64,000 bases of DNA, taken from positions 1,116,001 through 1,180,000 of the forward strand of contig NDFF03000001.1 of the NCBI GenBank assembly GCA_002150815.3, written 5' to 3'. The notes under the pieces were generated by a model. It was not told the origin of the DNA. It did no database searches and saw only the letters and a list, made by a program, of their open reading frames with translations. Both the position numbers and the translations under genes were made by a program. This document shows, piece by piece, positions 11,847-22,913 of this stretch. Each line of letters starts with the position of its first letter. Positions within the stretch are counted from its first letter, which is position 1. This stretch comes from Grammothele lineata. Taxonomy: Eukaryota; Basidiomycota; Agaricomycetes; Polyporales; Polyporaceae.

Positions 11847-14347
11847 ATGGCTACGATGGCTTCCTCTCTTCGACTGATCTTCGGGATATTGCTGGTCTAT
11901 GCGGCGCGTGCATGCGTCGGGCGGTTCACGGGCAGCGCAATGGAGGGCATGGACGAAGCTGCCGCGATTCAACGCGAACAGATCGAACGCATGCGCGATT
12001 TCCTTGGCCCACGAGCGGAGGAGTTTGGACAGACGATGGCCAAACGGGAGAGCCCGATCTCATTCAGCAACCCGAAGGCGAAGGAGTTCTTCGTGGATGG
12101 AACGACGATTCCGGACGGTGAGCACGCCTAGTCTAGATTGAGGCAGCGCAAGCGACCCCTCTGACTGTCCTTCCAGTGAATTTCGACGCGGGACCCTCGT
12201 GGGCGGGACTGATGCCGATCTCCGGTGCGGCGAACGAGACAAGGAAGCTGTTTTTCTGGTAGGCGCCAATGATATCCGTTCTGTGTGCTCAAATCCTCAC
12301 CCACTTCGCTAGGTTCTGGCCCACGAACAACGCGTCAAACGTGAACGACCTGCTGTTCTGGACTAATGGTATACCCCGAAATCTCCGAGTCCGTTGCTTT
12401 CCCGATCTTACACCTATGACTAGGTGGTCCTGGTTGCTCCTCCCTCGAGGGTTTCTTGCAAGAAAACGGGCCTATCTGTGAGGGGATCATTGGTATTGCG
12501 TCGGGGGGCACATCTCCTAACTAGTAACTACGCCTCTAGCATGGTCGTGGGGCCAAGCCGAACCTACACCGTAAGCAATTCATGGATCTGATACACGACG
12601 TCAATCCGCTGATCCACAATCCTTCAGGAACCCCTTCAGTTGGACAAATCTCGCGAATGTTCTTTGGGTCGAACAACCAGTCGGTGTAAGTGATGGAGCG
12701 GCATTTAATTGGATGTGACTGTGCAGTTGACGTAGTGCTACAGACTGGTTTCTCTCAAGGCCAGCCGAGCATCAGCAACGACGACGAGCTGGCAGCGCAA
12801 GTCGCCGGATTCTTGGAGCAGTTCCTTGAGGTCTTCAGAGAGCTCAAGGGGAGCGACTTCTACGTTAGCGGGGAGAGTGTAAGTGCAGCCTCGGTAGATC
12901 TCAATAGAGTTCAGCTGATCCCACTCGATCTAGTATGCCGGATTCTGTATGCTCTAGCTGTTAGTTCTGACGATCACATCCTGACTGAACTCACTTATTC
13001 AGACGTGCCGTACATTGCCAACTTCCTTTACGAACACCCCAACCCCGACCTCCATCTGAAGGGCATCTCGATTGCTGACCCTTCACTCAGCTGGGGCCTC
13101 GTTCAACAAGAGATCCCCGCTCTTCGCTTTGCACAAGTTCGTCCACTCATTACACGAACGAGCGAACGAAGGACCACTGACGCCATGCGCACAGGCCAAC
13201 AAAAACGTTTTCCCGTTCAACTCGACGTTCTGGGCACAACTTCAGAACATCTCCGACTCGTGCGGTTACACCGATTACCTCGACAAATTTGTGACATACC
13301 CACCCGCCGGGCAGCTGCCTCTCCCCGCCGGCGCGACGTTCAACGAAACGACGCGTGCGGTAGGAGTGAAAGCAGAGTGCAGGATTCATAGCCCAATCCA
13401 GCGTGCTGTTGGCATGTGCGTTGTATGATTGGTTACTTGTTGATGACAAGCTAATCACGATCTCTCAGCATAAACCCGGTGTTTGACGTCTATAGGGTGA
13501 CGGACACATTCCCCAACCTTTGTGGGTGTTCTCATCGTACGAGGCTACGGGCGGGACTGATTTTCTATCAGGGAGCGTGCTCGGGTTCCCCAGATCAACC
13601 CAAGAATTCGTCTACTTCAACAGAACTGATGTGCGTAATTTGCGTCGAGAATTCCTTAGCTCTCCAGTTGAGATGCTGTATAGGTCCAAGATGCGATTCA
13701 TGCTCCTCACATCGAGTGGGAGACTTGCGGCGGCCCCGTCTATATCAACCCGGCGACTGGGGGACCCGGTAACGATCAAAGCGTAGCGTCAACGCTGAGT
13801 GTACTCCCGAATGTCATCGAGAAGAGCGAACGCGTTGCAATCGTGCACGGTTTGGCAGTGAGTCACACCCGAATCTGGACCAAGGTTTGACGTAGACTCA
13901 CTCTACGTTCCTCAGGACTTCATTCTTGTTGCCGAGGGCACCCGCATTGCGATCCAGTGAGCTGTATCACTCAACCGCCTTTTGATTAAGCTCATGGTTG
14001 CTGGACAGGAATATGACATGGAATGGTCTGCAAGGTTTCCGGACGCCGATCAAGGACGAGAGCTTCATCGTTGACAATATGGGCGTGTTCGGCAACATGC
14101 ACCAGGAGCGCGGCCTGACATGTGAGTTCTTGGCGTCCAACTGTACCGTCTAATGGGATGTTGACTATTTGTCACGTCGTTGATACTAGACGTCGAGTTC
14201 TACTACAGTGGACACATGACTCCGCGTGAGTGTCTCACCATCTGTTTCCAGGTGCAGCTAACTAAAAATGCTCCAGAATTTGTGCCTTGGGCTGCATACC
14301 AGGTGATTGCCTACGTCCTGGGCAAGCGTGACTCTCCTTCGGCATAA
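11847..14347 (+). CDS. Secreted serine carboxypeptidase, peptidase family S10
   Basis: This enzyme removes C-terminal residues from peptides and is likely secreted or vacuolar. The ATG at 11847 gives a signal peptide with hydrophobic core LRLIFGILLVYAARACVG. An alternative in-frame ATG lies at 11817. Family motifs appear after splicing: [20 protein letters not shown] (oxyanion region, with an intron inside the first Gly codon), VLWVEQPVGTGFSQG, and the nucleophile elbow GESYAGFYVPYIANFLYEHP. The catalytic Asp is in VHGLADFILVAEGT and the catalytic His in YSGHMTPQFVPWAAY. The Ser-containing exon ends at 12878, and the next five codons sit mostly on a 13-nt exon (12934..12946). Potential N-glycosylation sites include NRT, NST and NMT. 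The gene has about a dozen short introns and a stop at 14347. All three catalytic residues are present, so it is likely active. Confidence 0.96.
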
Positions 14348-15621
14348 GGACAAAGAAAAGATTGTAGGAGGTTGTGTTGCATCCACTATATGTCCTGTAG
14401 TGTGTGCGTTGCTGGCTTGTACTACGCTTAAAGCTTGCTCTTAGGCGAGGTACCGTCAAGCTGGTATGAAATCAAGTCTGCTGGTGACATGAACATCGCG
14501 CGCGTTCTGATCAAGCGGAAGGTTACGAACCTCCCAATAACGGGCCCCATTGTTTCAATAATCTAGAATGCGCGTGGTCGGCATTAGAACAACGAGCGCG
14601 GCGAGTTGCACATACTGATGGTGCTTAGGATGTGTCAAATAAGCTCTGTTTGGTATTCATGAACAAGTACAGTCTCAGCATGATACTCTAAAAGCTTCCT
14701 GTTTCTGTCGTTTTATTACCTGAAGTCTTCTGGGGTACTAAATTTAACAGAAAGCACTGGTGGGGACATCGACGACAGTATGAGTAATGGTAGTCACGTT
14801 TGGAAGGAGCCTGAAATTGCACGTACTAATGTCGTAGCCTTGAGTCGTCTCAGGGAAAAGAGGGTTGCCTACTCGTACGTCTTGCATGGGTATAGGAACA
14901 GCATGTATGCCTTGTCTGATCTGTTCATACGTTTCCTCTATAGATGTCTTCAGTTGCGAAGAATCTAATTTAGCTAACGCTGAGTTGTGTGAGGATTGCA
15001 TGCCACAATGTCAGCGGTCTGGGCGGTCGAGAATGTGCGACAAGAATGCCAGGACGTGCCTACGTGAAGAATTGTCATCGTCGGTCGACGGTACTCAATG
15101 TCCGAGATACAGTAACCAGAGTAGCGACGACAGTAAAAGCCAGGCTGAGGGAGAAACAACTGAGTGGCGACTCGCGAGCAGCAGGCCCGCCGCTGGGAGC
15201 GCTGTCACGGTCAATGGGCTGGGAACCGGGTGTACCGGGCCGTGTAAGTAGCCGGAGATCGTCGGGTTGTGGTCTCGCGCGCTTAGAAGCGCTCCTCACG
15301 GCTCACATTTCGCGGATTCAGCCTTCCGTCCCTCATGTCGATGGCCCACACTGCAGACGAGGCAACGTTTCAGCCTCGCGGGACGCCCTCTTAAAGCCAT
15401 GCTTAGTCAATCCAGGGGCGTTTGCCCATTCCGCCGTCGTGCCACGACTTTCAGCCCCTGACGTGCTCTCTTGTCTCCGATCCAACAAGCTGACGTTGCG
15501 AGTGTTAGCTCCGAGTCTGGGCGCCGTTCTGACACAATTGTTACAACTCCCGGTAAGCAAGCCATGACACCGGGGTTTGTTTCAGGTCACTGAACCTCAC
15601 TTCTCCGCCGTAGGTCGCACA
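14348..15621. other. Intergenic, no gene supported
   Basis: Nearly 1.3 kb with only short, domain-free frames. A plus-strand frame at about 14989-15567 is open but Arg/Ser-rich and has no recognisable feature. The last part would be the promoter of the F-box gene. Confidence 0.35.
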
Positions 15622-17465
15622 ATGTCGCTTCTCGCCCAGACAGTCCCACATACCAATCGGCTCTGTGTGGACGCAGCGAAGCTACTCTCCAACATTCAGT
15701 GCATTGAGAAATCTGCTCTGTCGTGTGTGACGCTTTTGTTTTACATATCAGTCCCGATGCTGACCCTGTGTCTCGTAGGCACAACGATGTAAGTCGCCCC
15801 TCCCCCTTTGAGCGTGCCGCCTCGGGTTTATAGTCTCGGCATACGCCTCAGGTCACTCGCCTCATCGCCCTGATTACCGAAGCGCTTGCATCTGCCCGTT
15901 TCCTCCTCAACTCGCGCTCTCATGTTAATCGACTACCGGATGAGCTTTTGGTAGCGATCTTCAACCATATCCCTCTACAGGAGTTCCACACGGACTGGTT
16001 TGATTCCCCTTCCGTCTCCACCAAGGATCTAATTCCCATTACTCGTGTCTGTCGCCGTTGGAGGACCGTTTCGATTTCTACGCAATCTTTATGGTCTAGT
16101 GTCCATGATATGCCAGTCGCCCAGAATGCCGTTTTCCTTCAACGGTCTGGATCCTCACCGCTCACATGCCATATGTTCCTGGCCGGTCACACCGCCCCTT
16201 TTTGCATGGACGTTCTGGAGGTCCATCATCAGCGGATCCGGAAGCTGCAAGCCATACCGTGCAACGACGTACGATCCCCCGTATTCCTTGCCCTCCTGCG
16301 GCTACCAATGCCGGCTCTCGAACAGGCCGCGATTGGGCACTACAACATGACTCAGCCCATACACTTCTCCAGCACAGGAGGATTCCTCCTATTCGACGGC
16401 CACGCACCCCTCCTGCGCAAGCTAGCTCTCTTCCGCGTCCGTGGATTTCCAGAGAATCGCTTCGACAAGCTGACGCATCTCTCTTTCACTCCGGAATGGT
16501 ATTCCACCATCAGGTTTCCTGAATTTATCGCGTTTCTGTCTCGTTGCCCTCGACTGCAACATGTGATCCTGGGGAATATGCACTTCCACCCCGCTACTCG
16601 CAGCTGTGCTCAAACGGTAGAACTACCTCACCTGCGCACCCTGACCTTCAGAGGTACTCGGTCTTTGCTCGAAGTGAATCTCGTCATATCCTCCATCATC
16701 ATGCCATCTCAAGTCGCAATGTTCATCTCGGGCGCGTATATTGAGGAGGGTCTTACCAATCTCAGAGCCATCCACCCTCCTGACGCCCACACCTATGCTT
16801 TCACACGAGCTCACTTCGAGTTTTACAATAATCGCCTTGCCATGGTCGCCGCAGGAAAAGACTCTGCAATCAGCGTTGATGCCATTCCATGTCCGTCTCA
16901 CGACTCCATCACGAAGATCGAGCACACCACACATTTGTTCCAAGGCCCCACAATTACCGAGCTTTGGCTGCGCCTTGAGTCAAGCCCATCCTCAGCGGCC
17001 GTCCTCGCACTCACGCGTGCGTTCCCCACTGCAACTTCGCTCGTGCTCCGCATCGACGGATATGGCGTGCACGACGCGTACGACTCTCCCGTGCGCGACG
17101 ACCCGCTGAACACACTCCACACACCCATACTGCACCTCGGCCTGACTGTTATGCACGTCCGGCTCTGCCTCTGGTTTGGTACAATCCCGCCGGCGGTTGC
17201 GGGGGGGCTCACGCGGCGGGCAATAGCGGGACGCCGACTAGAATCGCTCGTCGTAGAAGTCCCGCAAGAGCGCGTGCCCGCTTTTGATATCGCGCAGTTG
17301 GAGGAATGGGCAGACGTCGTGGAGATCAGGCGCACCACAGGCTGCGAGTGGATGGAAGTGCCGGAGGTGTTCGGCCGGAGGCCGCACTATAGGTGGCCTG
17401 TGTGGCCGGAGCGGACAAGATGGACGCCACTCCCTGACGTCCCGTGGGCGGAATTTACAGACTAG
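15622..17465 (+). CDS. F-box protein with degenerate leucine-rich region
   Basis: The secure part is one exon of 538 codons, 15852..17465, opening after the acceptor CGCCTCAG. It begins with a short helix and the F-box core NRLPDELLVAIFNHIPLQEF, followed by ITRVCRRWRTVSISTQSLWS, a layout common in the large agaricomycete F-box family. The rest, about 400 residues, contains Leu-spaced segments such as LRKLALFRVRGFP and LPHLRTLTFRGT, consistent with irregular leucine-rich repeats. It ends PLPDVPWAEFTD. The first exon is less certain. The best candidate is an ATG at 15622 (MSLLAQTVPHTNRLCVDAAK) joined by one or two introns, with a GTAAGT donor near 15789. Such proteins usually present substrates to an SCF ubiquitin ligase through Skp1. 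The substrate cannot be read from the sequence. Confidence 0.78.
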
Positions 17466-17717
17466 CTCAAGAATTCGGGTGTTGTCTTGAACCGAGATAG
17501 CGACAGGTTCAAACTTGGTATTGCTAGTGAGTGACGAATGTCCCGAGATGCCTCGCACCAACGCTCATGTATTTCCCTATACTCTCATTCTCTATGCAAG
17601 ACACTCTGCGCTCTGAATACTCGAGTCTTGGCGTACATCTACGTCGGGGACTTGTAACATAGACCCGTCCAGAATGCTCATCGCCATGTTGTCTTCGAAT
17701 ACTTGGGCTAGATCAAT

Positions 17718-18326
17718 TCAAGCATACACGACCGTCGTCGTCTCCAAGCCATACGACGTGTGGCCATCGGGCTAAGAGCCGAATAAGTCATCCAGGAAGC
17801 AAGGCGTCATCATGTGGGGTACGTACAGGGCAGCTCTCAAAGGTCTCTACAACAGAGAAGAACAAGGTAGTCCCATCAGCCACATCGAGCGTGGGCATCG
17901 TCAGCGTCGATGGCGGGGGAGGCGGGTTGGACATTGCAGGCAGTCCTGTCGACGTACAGTTGAGCACCGTCGAGAAGCCCGGGAGTGACGCTGAGTGGTC
18001 CACTCACCGAAGTTAGGGTACAGCCAGTCCCCAAACTTGTAGATGAAGCTGCCCGACACGAGCTCACCGCCACTGACGTCGCTGCCGGTCGGAGCGGACG
18101 TGCTCAGGTACACGGAGATGGGGCTGTAGCCCGCCTCGCAAGAGTTGCTGTGCTCGTAGTTGAAGTCGAAGGTCGCGCCGGGGGCGATCGTACTCCCGTC
18201 CGCGGGCGCGACCGTCGTCCCATGTGAGGGAATAGTATCGCGCGCGACGGGGACATTCGCCGCGGATACGACGGAGAACCCGGAGAGTGCGAGCGCAGAG
18301 AGAGTGCTGACAATGGAGAATCGCAT
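17718..18326 (-). CDS. Small secreted protein, basidiomycete type
   Basis: The ATG at 18326 starts a signal peptide (MRFSIVSTLSALALSGFSVV, then SAANVPVA). The mature part contains TTVAPADGSTIAPGATFDFN, then a Cys in NSCEAGYSPISVYLS and GSFIYKFGDWLYPNF. An intron with a GTGAGT donor precedes exon 2, which runs GLPAMSNPPPPPSTLTMPTL then FFSVVETFESCP. A third exon of 54 nt, 17771..17718, follows a GTACGT-donor intron (17826..17772). It encodes PDGHTSYGLETTTVVYA and a stop. This layout (APADG..I.PG, a Leu-Pro-rich middle, a C-terminal SYGL motif) resembles a family of about 170-residue secreted proteins common in wood-decay basidiomycetes, whose role I do not know. Two Cys in the mature part could form a disulphide. 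Confidence 0.72.
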
Positions 18327-19338
18327 CGTGAGCGGGTGGCAGTGGTGGACCATGCACCTCTGTTAGACGATTTTATGTTGTTCTCGGATGGCCGGCTCCG
18401 AGGTCGAATGACCCCGGCATCCGCGCTCGAGTCAAAGGTCGGACGCTTGGACGGCTAGACAGAATGTGTTAGGAACGTCAAACGCTTGTAGGTAACCGGA
18501 TCTTGCCCTCATAGCGCTGATGAAAGTGTAGGGGCAGTGATGTTGATCTTTAAAAAAGAGATCGTCAAGTGTTGCGTGACCTAAAGTGGTCGCATCTACG
18601 GGCATGCGCCGGGTGCCTGGGAAGAAATATCAACGTTAAGGCACGAACAACCTTCGAGGTGTATCTGGAGCCAGGGATTGACAACACTCAGTCAATAGGC
18701 GATCGCAGGAAAGGCGCGCTCACTATACAAAGACAAGACAGATGGTCGCTTGTGCATTGATTGTCGACACAGATGTGCGCCCGAGTCTTCCTTCAGCGGT
18801 CATACAGCGGGGCTAGACAGTCATAAGTCAGTAGGCCGAAGCACCGAGTGAGCCTCAGACTCAGACTCTAGATCACCGCCGCAAGAACTTGCTTGACTGA
18901 CGAAATCGGAGTCACTTCTACATGATTGCACTCGGTCCCCGCGTAGTAAACGGCAAGATTGGTACAATGGCTCGAAATTGAGAAGCCTTTCGAACTTTCC
19001 ACTTCTCGGGAACGAAGTCTTACACATGCGGGCGAGGCAGCCAACACAGCCTGGCGCGTATGAGGTCCAAGTTATGTGTAGTAAGACATGCGTGCGTGCA
19101 ACTGATGACACCACGAGGGTCAACTATTTCACCCTCGGGTAATCAGCGACCAACCGAAAGAACATTGCCGGACAGCAAATACGGGGGCATATTCAAACAT
19201 GCTATACCCAGTTCTGTAGCAGATGTCAGCACAAAGACAAGCTGAGGACACTGTGAAGAGGTAGGTTATCATAAGCGAAATGTACGTTAACTGAATGAGG
19301 ACTACCTACCTGTACAGTTTGGGCGAATCTTCTCGTCA
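18327..19338. other. Intergenic, no gene seen
   Basis: About 1 kb between the secreted-protein start and the 3' end of the hydrolase, both on the minus strand. Only short frames without domain content. The region next to 18327 is the likely promoter of the secreted protein. Confidence 0.4.
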
Positions 19339-20554
19339 TCAGACTCTGAAAGAATACTGGTCTCCACGATTCAAATAAACCACCTTCTCACTTAATCCTG
19401 CCTTTTCAACAAGGTCTTGGAAATCCTGAAAAATTGGACAGTCATGTAGGGTACTTTCAAGACAAAGGGAGGAACAAGCGAGAAACTCACCTTCAACGGG
19501 CTTTTGAATACATCGTAATCGTCATAATGAATAGGTATCGTTATGTCGGGACGGATGACGTGAACTAGACTGAGACCTACGTATGATAGGTGACTATCAT
19601 CAGACGAGTTAAAGTAGATCGTACCTTGTTCGGCATCCATTGTAACCATAAGTAACGGCATACCAGGGTCAGGGATAGTTGTCCCCCCTACCAGTCATGA
19701 GTCAAGGACAGAGCGGAGATTATTCGAACATACCCAAGTGAACAAGCATAAGATCGACATCGGGGAATTTCTCGGGTATTGCCTTCAGATCGTCGACCAT
19801 CAGGGTGTCGCCGCTGATGTAAATTCTATATGGCTTTCCTCTGTCGCCGAAAAGTTCTAACATCCAGCCGTTTGTGGGTGGCACCGCCCCAAGAGCATTG
19901 TTGACCATTTCTGTGAGTCCAGGAGGAACGTGCTTTCCGGGCATCGCTGTGGCCCTCATCTTTATCGATCCTGCAGAAATGTCGGCGGCTTGCCAGACAT
20001 CCAATGGAGTGACGGCGTTGAAGGGTTCACCCTTGTATTGAGACGTCGTAAGGCATTCAGCTGCGTGAGGGGTTGTGATGATGGGCAGGTCGCGACGAAG
20101 GCGGTCTTCGACGAGCTTGTCAAAGTGGTCCTCGTGATAATGGGACAAGAGGACAAGGTGAATAGGAGGAAGCTGGTTGAGCGGGATAGACGGATTGGTG
20201 AGACGTTTTGCCGTGACTCCCGGTCCAAGATGGACATGGTCTAAGGAGAGGGCTTTAGTCGACACGCCGCCATTTGCGTAGAATGAAGGGCCGAGTCGGC
20301 AACTTACCTCCCGAATGCAAGAAATTGGGGTCGGACATTACGCGCAAGCCGCGCCATTCAAGTATCGTCGTTGCTGTCCCAATAAATGTCAAGATAGCGT
20401 TTTCCCCTCCCGGATTGGTAGGATGCACATGGTTTGCGTGAGGGATGGGCAAGGGACCAATCTGAGGCTGTGTTTGTTCTGGTTTAGTTGGGGGACGAGG
20501 GTCGGATGTGTCGAGGGTAAGGCGGGCAGTGAGGCGGATGTCTGGAACGATCAT
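19339..20554 (-). CDS. MBL-fold metal-dependent hydrolase (UlaG/YtkL-like)
   Basis: This is a cytosolic metallo-beta-lactamase-fold protein of the type often annotated as L-ascorbate-6-phosphate lactonase-like; its true substrate is unknown. The start at 20554 gives MIVPDIRLTARLTLDTSDPR. Exon 1 ends with ATTILEWRGLRVMSDPNFLH. The next exon carries the metal-binding motif LLSHYHEDHFDKLVEDRLRR, the H-x-H-x-D-H signature. Later come MRATAMPGKHVPPGLTEMVN (third metal His), YRIYISGDTLMVDDLKAI (conserved Asp) and VDLMLVHLG. Short exons then give GTTIPDPGMPLLMVTMDAEQ, LVHVIRPDITIPIHYDDYDV (last metal His) and a final exon starting DFQDLVEKAGLSEKVVYL. The protein ends RGDQYSFRV, with a stop at 19339. 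All metal ligands are present. It runs head to head with the kinase gene to its right. Confidence 0.88.
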
Positions 20555-20810
20555 GGTAGTTGTAAGAGAATACAGAGAATCCGACTGCAAGCTTCAAGTA
20601 AGCTCCGTCTGCGAATTCACACTCATTTCGAAGACATGGAGGGACTCCTTCCTGACGTCATAGACGCGTTTTCAGTCACATGATCGTGTCGTGACGGAGA
20701 TAACGATCCGTACGTGGCTCGCGAGCGGGTCATCGTTGATTGTACGGTTCAATGTGGTCTCGGTACTTCACTGAGTCTTCCAAATAACGCGCGACCGGAT
20801 TAGAATCATC

Positions 20811-21716
20811 ATGGATCACGTCGCCGATGAACTTGCCGAGTATCTGTTCCGTCGCTTGAAGGAGTATGTCAGCATTCCCCGCACCGGTGTTTACGTTGCA
20901 TGCACTCACAAGTCTGATTCCAAAGCACGCCTCCCTATGGCAGGCTCATCGTCGGCATCGCAGGCGTCCCAGCTTCCGGGAAGTCGACACTATCACAGCT
21001 AATCATCAATCGTATCAATACAATGGCTCATTCGTTACCATTTCCTGCTATGTCCGGAGGGAATGCGGCCACTTCAGCGGCCCATGATACCCCTCCCGAC
21101 GAGCCTGTAGCAGTCTACATAGGGTTGGATGGTTGGCATCTTACCCGCGCTCAGCTCGATGCCTTTCCCGATCCTAAACTCGCTCATGATCGCCGCGGGG
21201 CTCATTGGACGTTCGACGGCGACGGATATGTCGCCTTTGTCCAAGCTCTCAGAAAACCCATCCTCCCTACCGCCACCCAAGACGAGCACGCGGTGGTTCA
21301 TGCGCCATCGTTCTCACACGAAAAGAAAGACCCAGTACATGGGTCCATACCCGTATATCCCCACCACCGCCTCGTCATCATTGAGGGTTTGTACACGTTC
21401 CTCAAAATTCCGCCGTGGGCCACTGCGTCGACAATGTTGGACGAGAGGTGGTGGATCAAGATTGGGGAAGACGAAGCGGAGAAGAGACTGGTCGTGCGAC
21501 ATGTCAAGACTGGGGTAGCGAAGGATATGGAGGAAGCCATCTGGCGTTCTAGAGAGAACGACGCACCTAGTGGGTATCCCGTCCAGAACTAGCGAGCTAG
21601 CGGAACTAACAAATCACGAAGACGGCCGTTTCATCGAAGAGAATATGATGGAGCCAACGAGAGTTATACCGAGCATAGACGATCCGGCCGTTTGCGTCGA
21701 TGAGGGAGCAAATTGA
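20811..21716 (+). CDS. P-loop kinase of the phosphoribulokinase/uridine kinase family
   Basis: The ATG at 20811 gives MDHVADELAEYLFRRLK; the first intron follows, starting GTATGTC. Exon 2 resumes with ESRLIVGIAGVPASGKSTLS, a clear Walker A motif (GVPASGKST). A lid and acceptor region follows: YIGLDGWHLTRAQLDAFPDP, with the Asp that in this family contacts the phosphoryl acceptor. Then come RRGAHWTFDGDGYVAF and the Walker B-like strand HHRLVIIEGLYTFL. A last intron with a GTGGGT donor after NDAP leads to GRFIEENMMEPTRVIPSIDD and a stop at 21716. The protein is about 230-240 residues. The layout matches the fungal YFH7/pantothenate-kinase-like branch of PRK/URK kinases, whose substrate is not settled. 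It converges with APC11, and the stops are about 170 bases apart. Confidence 0.85.
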
Positions 21717-21883
21717 GGTAATCGCTGGGAGAGTGCAATGACGTGTTCCGGCGACAACCTGTTTCAAAGACAGCAGAGCGGTGTACTGTACAATCAATTG
21801 TGTTGAGAGAGACCATGATACAGGACGTGAAGAGGCTTGACGATCCAAAAATACAGGAATAGAGGTTCCGCCGAACTGGGTAT

Positions 21884-22310
21884 CTATCGGTCTATCTTCC
21901 TCTCTGCGGTGACTACCATTGGAAGGCGTCAGTTATCGCGACACACTCAGGCAAAGCATTCTAAGCACTCACCCCATGGTCGACGGTCCATTGGACATTG
22001 CTGCTTGGACGAGGATGTCCCAATCCACTGGAGTAAGCAATGCATATGGAAGACGTGAGTACACTCGCCCCAGACTGAGGACGCACGATAAGTCAGCAAT
22101 TTAGAGAATCGCCATCGAGAGAGATAACGAAGATGGACACTTACTCAGAGGACAATCGTCGCCAGGCATCTTGCAGCTCGGACAGCATCCCTCAAAAGGA
22201 ACGCGACAAATTCCACAGACGTCTCCCTCGCCGTCGTCGTCGGGATCGGGGTTGCCCGTATCCCAGCGCCACTGAGCGATAGCGTGCCACTTCTTGATCT
22301 TCACTTTCAT
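21884..22310 (-). CDS. APC11: Anaphase-promoting complex subunit 11, RING-H2
   Basis: APC11 is the catalytic RING subunit of the APC/C, which ubiquitinates cyclins and securin in mitosis. The start at 22310 is the ATG before KVKIKKWHAIAQWRWDT, the conserved family N-terminus; longer upstream frames are not needed. Exon 1 contains CGICRVPFEGCCPSCKMPGD and ends DDCPL with a split Ile codon. Exon 2 gives WGECTHVFHMHCLLQWIG then KQQCPMDRRPW, completing the zinc-binding Cys/His set. Exon 3 is short and gives VTAERKIDR and the stop at 21884. The two introns have GTAAGT and GTGAGT donors. Full length is about 107 residues, slightly longer than usual because of an acidic insert before the first Cys. 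It shares a promoter interval of about 600 bases with the GH71/GH99-like gene. Confidence 0.95.
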
Positions 22311-22913
22311 GGTGAACTCCACGCGTAAGGGTCGAAACCGCGCTCGGCGTGAAAGTAAAGAGAGCGAGTGAACTCGGACGTGGTAAGGGTTCGGGAAGAG
22401 GCTTTGTTTGTGCGTGTGTACGCGCCGACGCGTTCCAAAGAAATCACGCCGACGCGACCGCGACTGTCCGCGACCGCGCATGACCGTTGCCTCCTCCGCA
22501 TCAGGTTGCCTCGTCCTCCCTTTTCTCCTTCTGCTTGCCACAGCCTCCTCCTGCCGGTCTTCTTCGATCGTAGGCACGGCCTGTATAACAATTTCTGTCG
22601 GGCAAGCAATTGTGCCTCGGATTTACGCACAGCATGTCCCCATCACGTGGTACTGTCCACCGGGCGGCATGCGGCACACCGCTCAGAACTGCATCCTGCT
22701 GCGGCCTCAAAAATAGGAGCAGCTCTGTACACCCTCACCCAACTCGCCCATCTTACTCATACCTTGGTATCCTCGCTATCTTACATCGGCTCTACTCGGG
22801 ATCATCCTTGGTAATATTCACTGCGCCTTTTTCGGACCGTGCAGCTCCCTCAATCTCTCTGGGCAGTATTCAAATCGGCGACCCTATCCTCGTATTCCAC
22901 ACTACCCCCATTG
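22311..22913. promoter_or_regulatory. Divergent promoter interval APC11 / GH71-GH99-like gene
   Basis: The two genes start back to back about 600 bases apart, so both promoters should lie here. An alternative ATG for the right-hand gene at 22839 would shorten the interval. I could not identify a specific operator. Confidence 0.45.
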
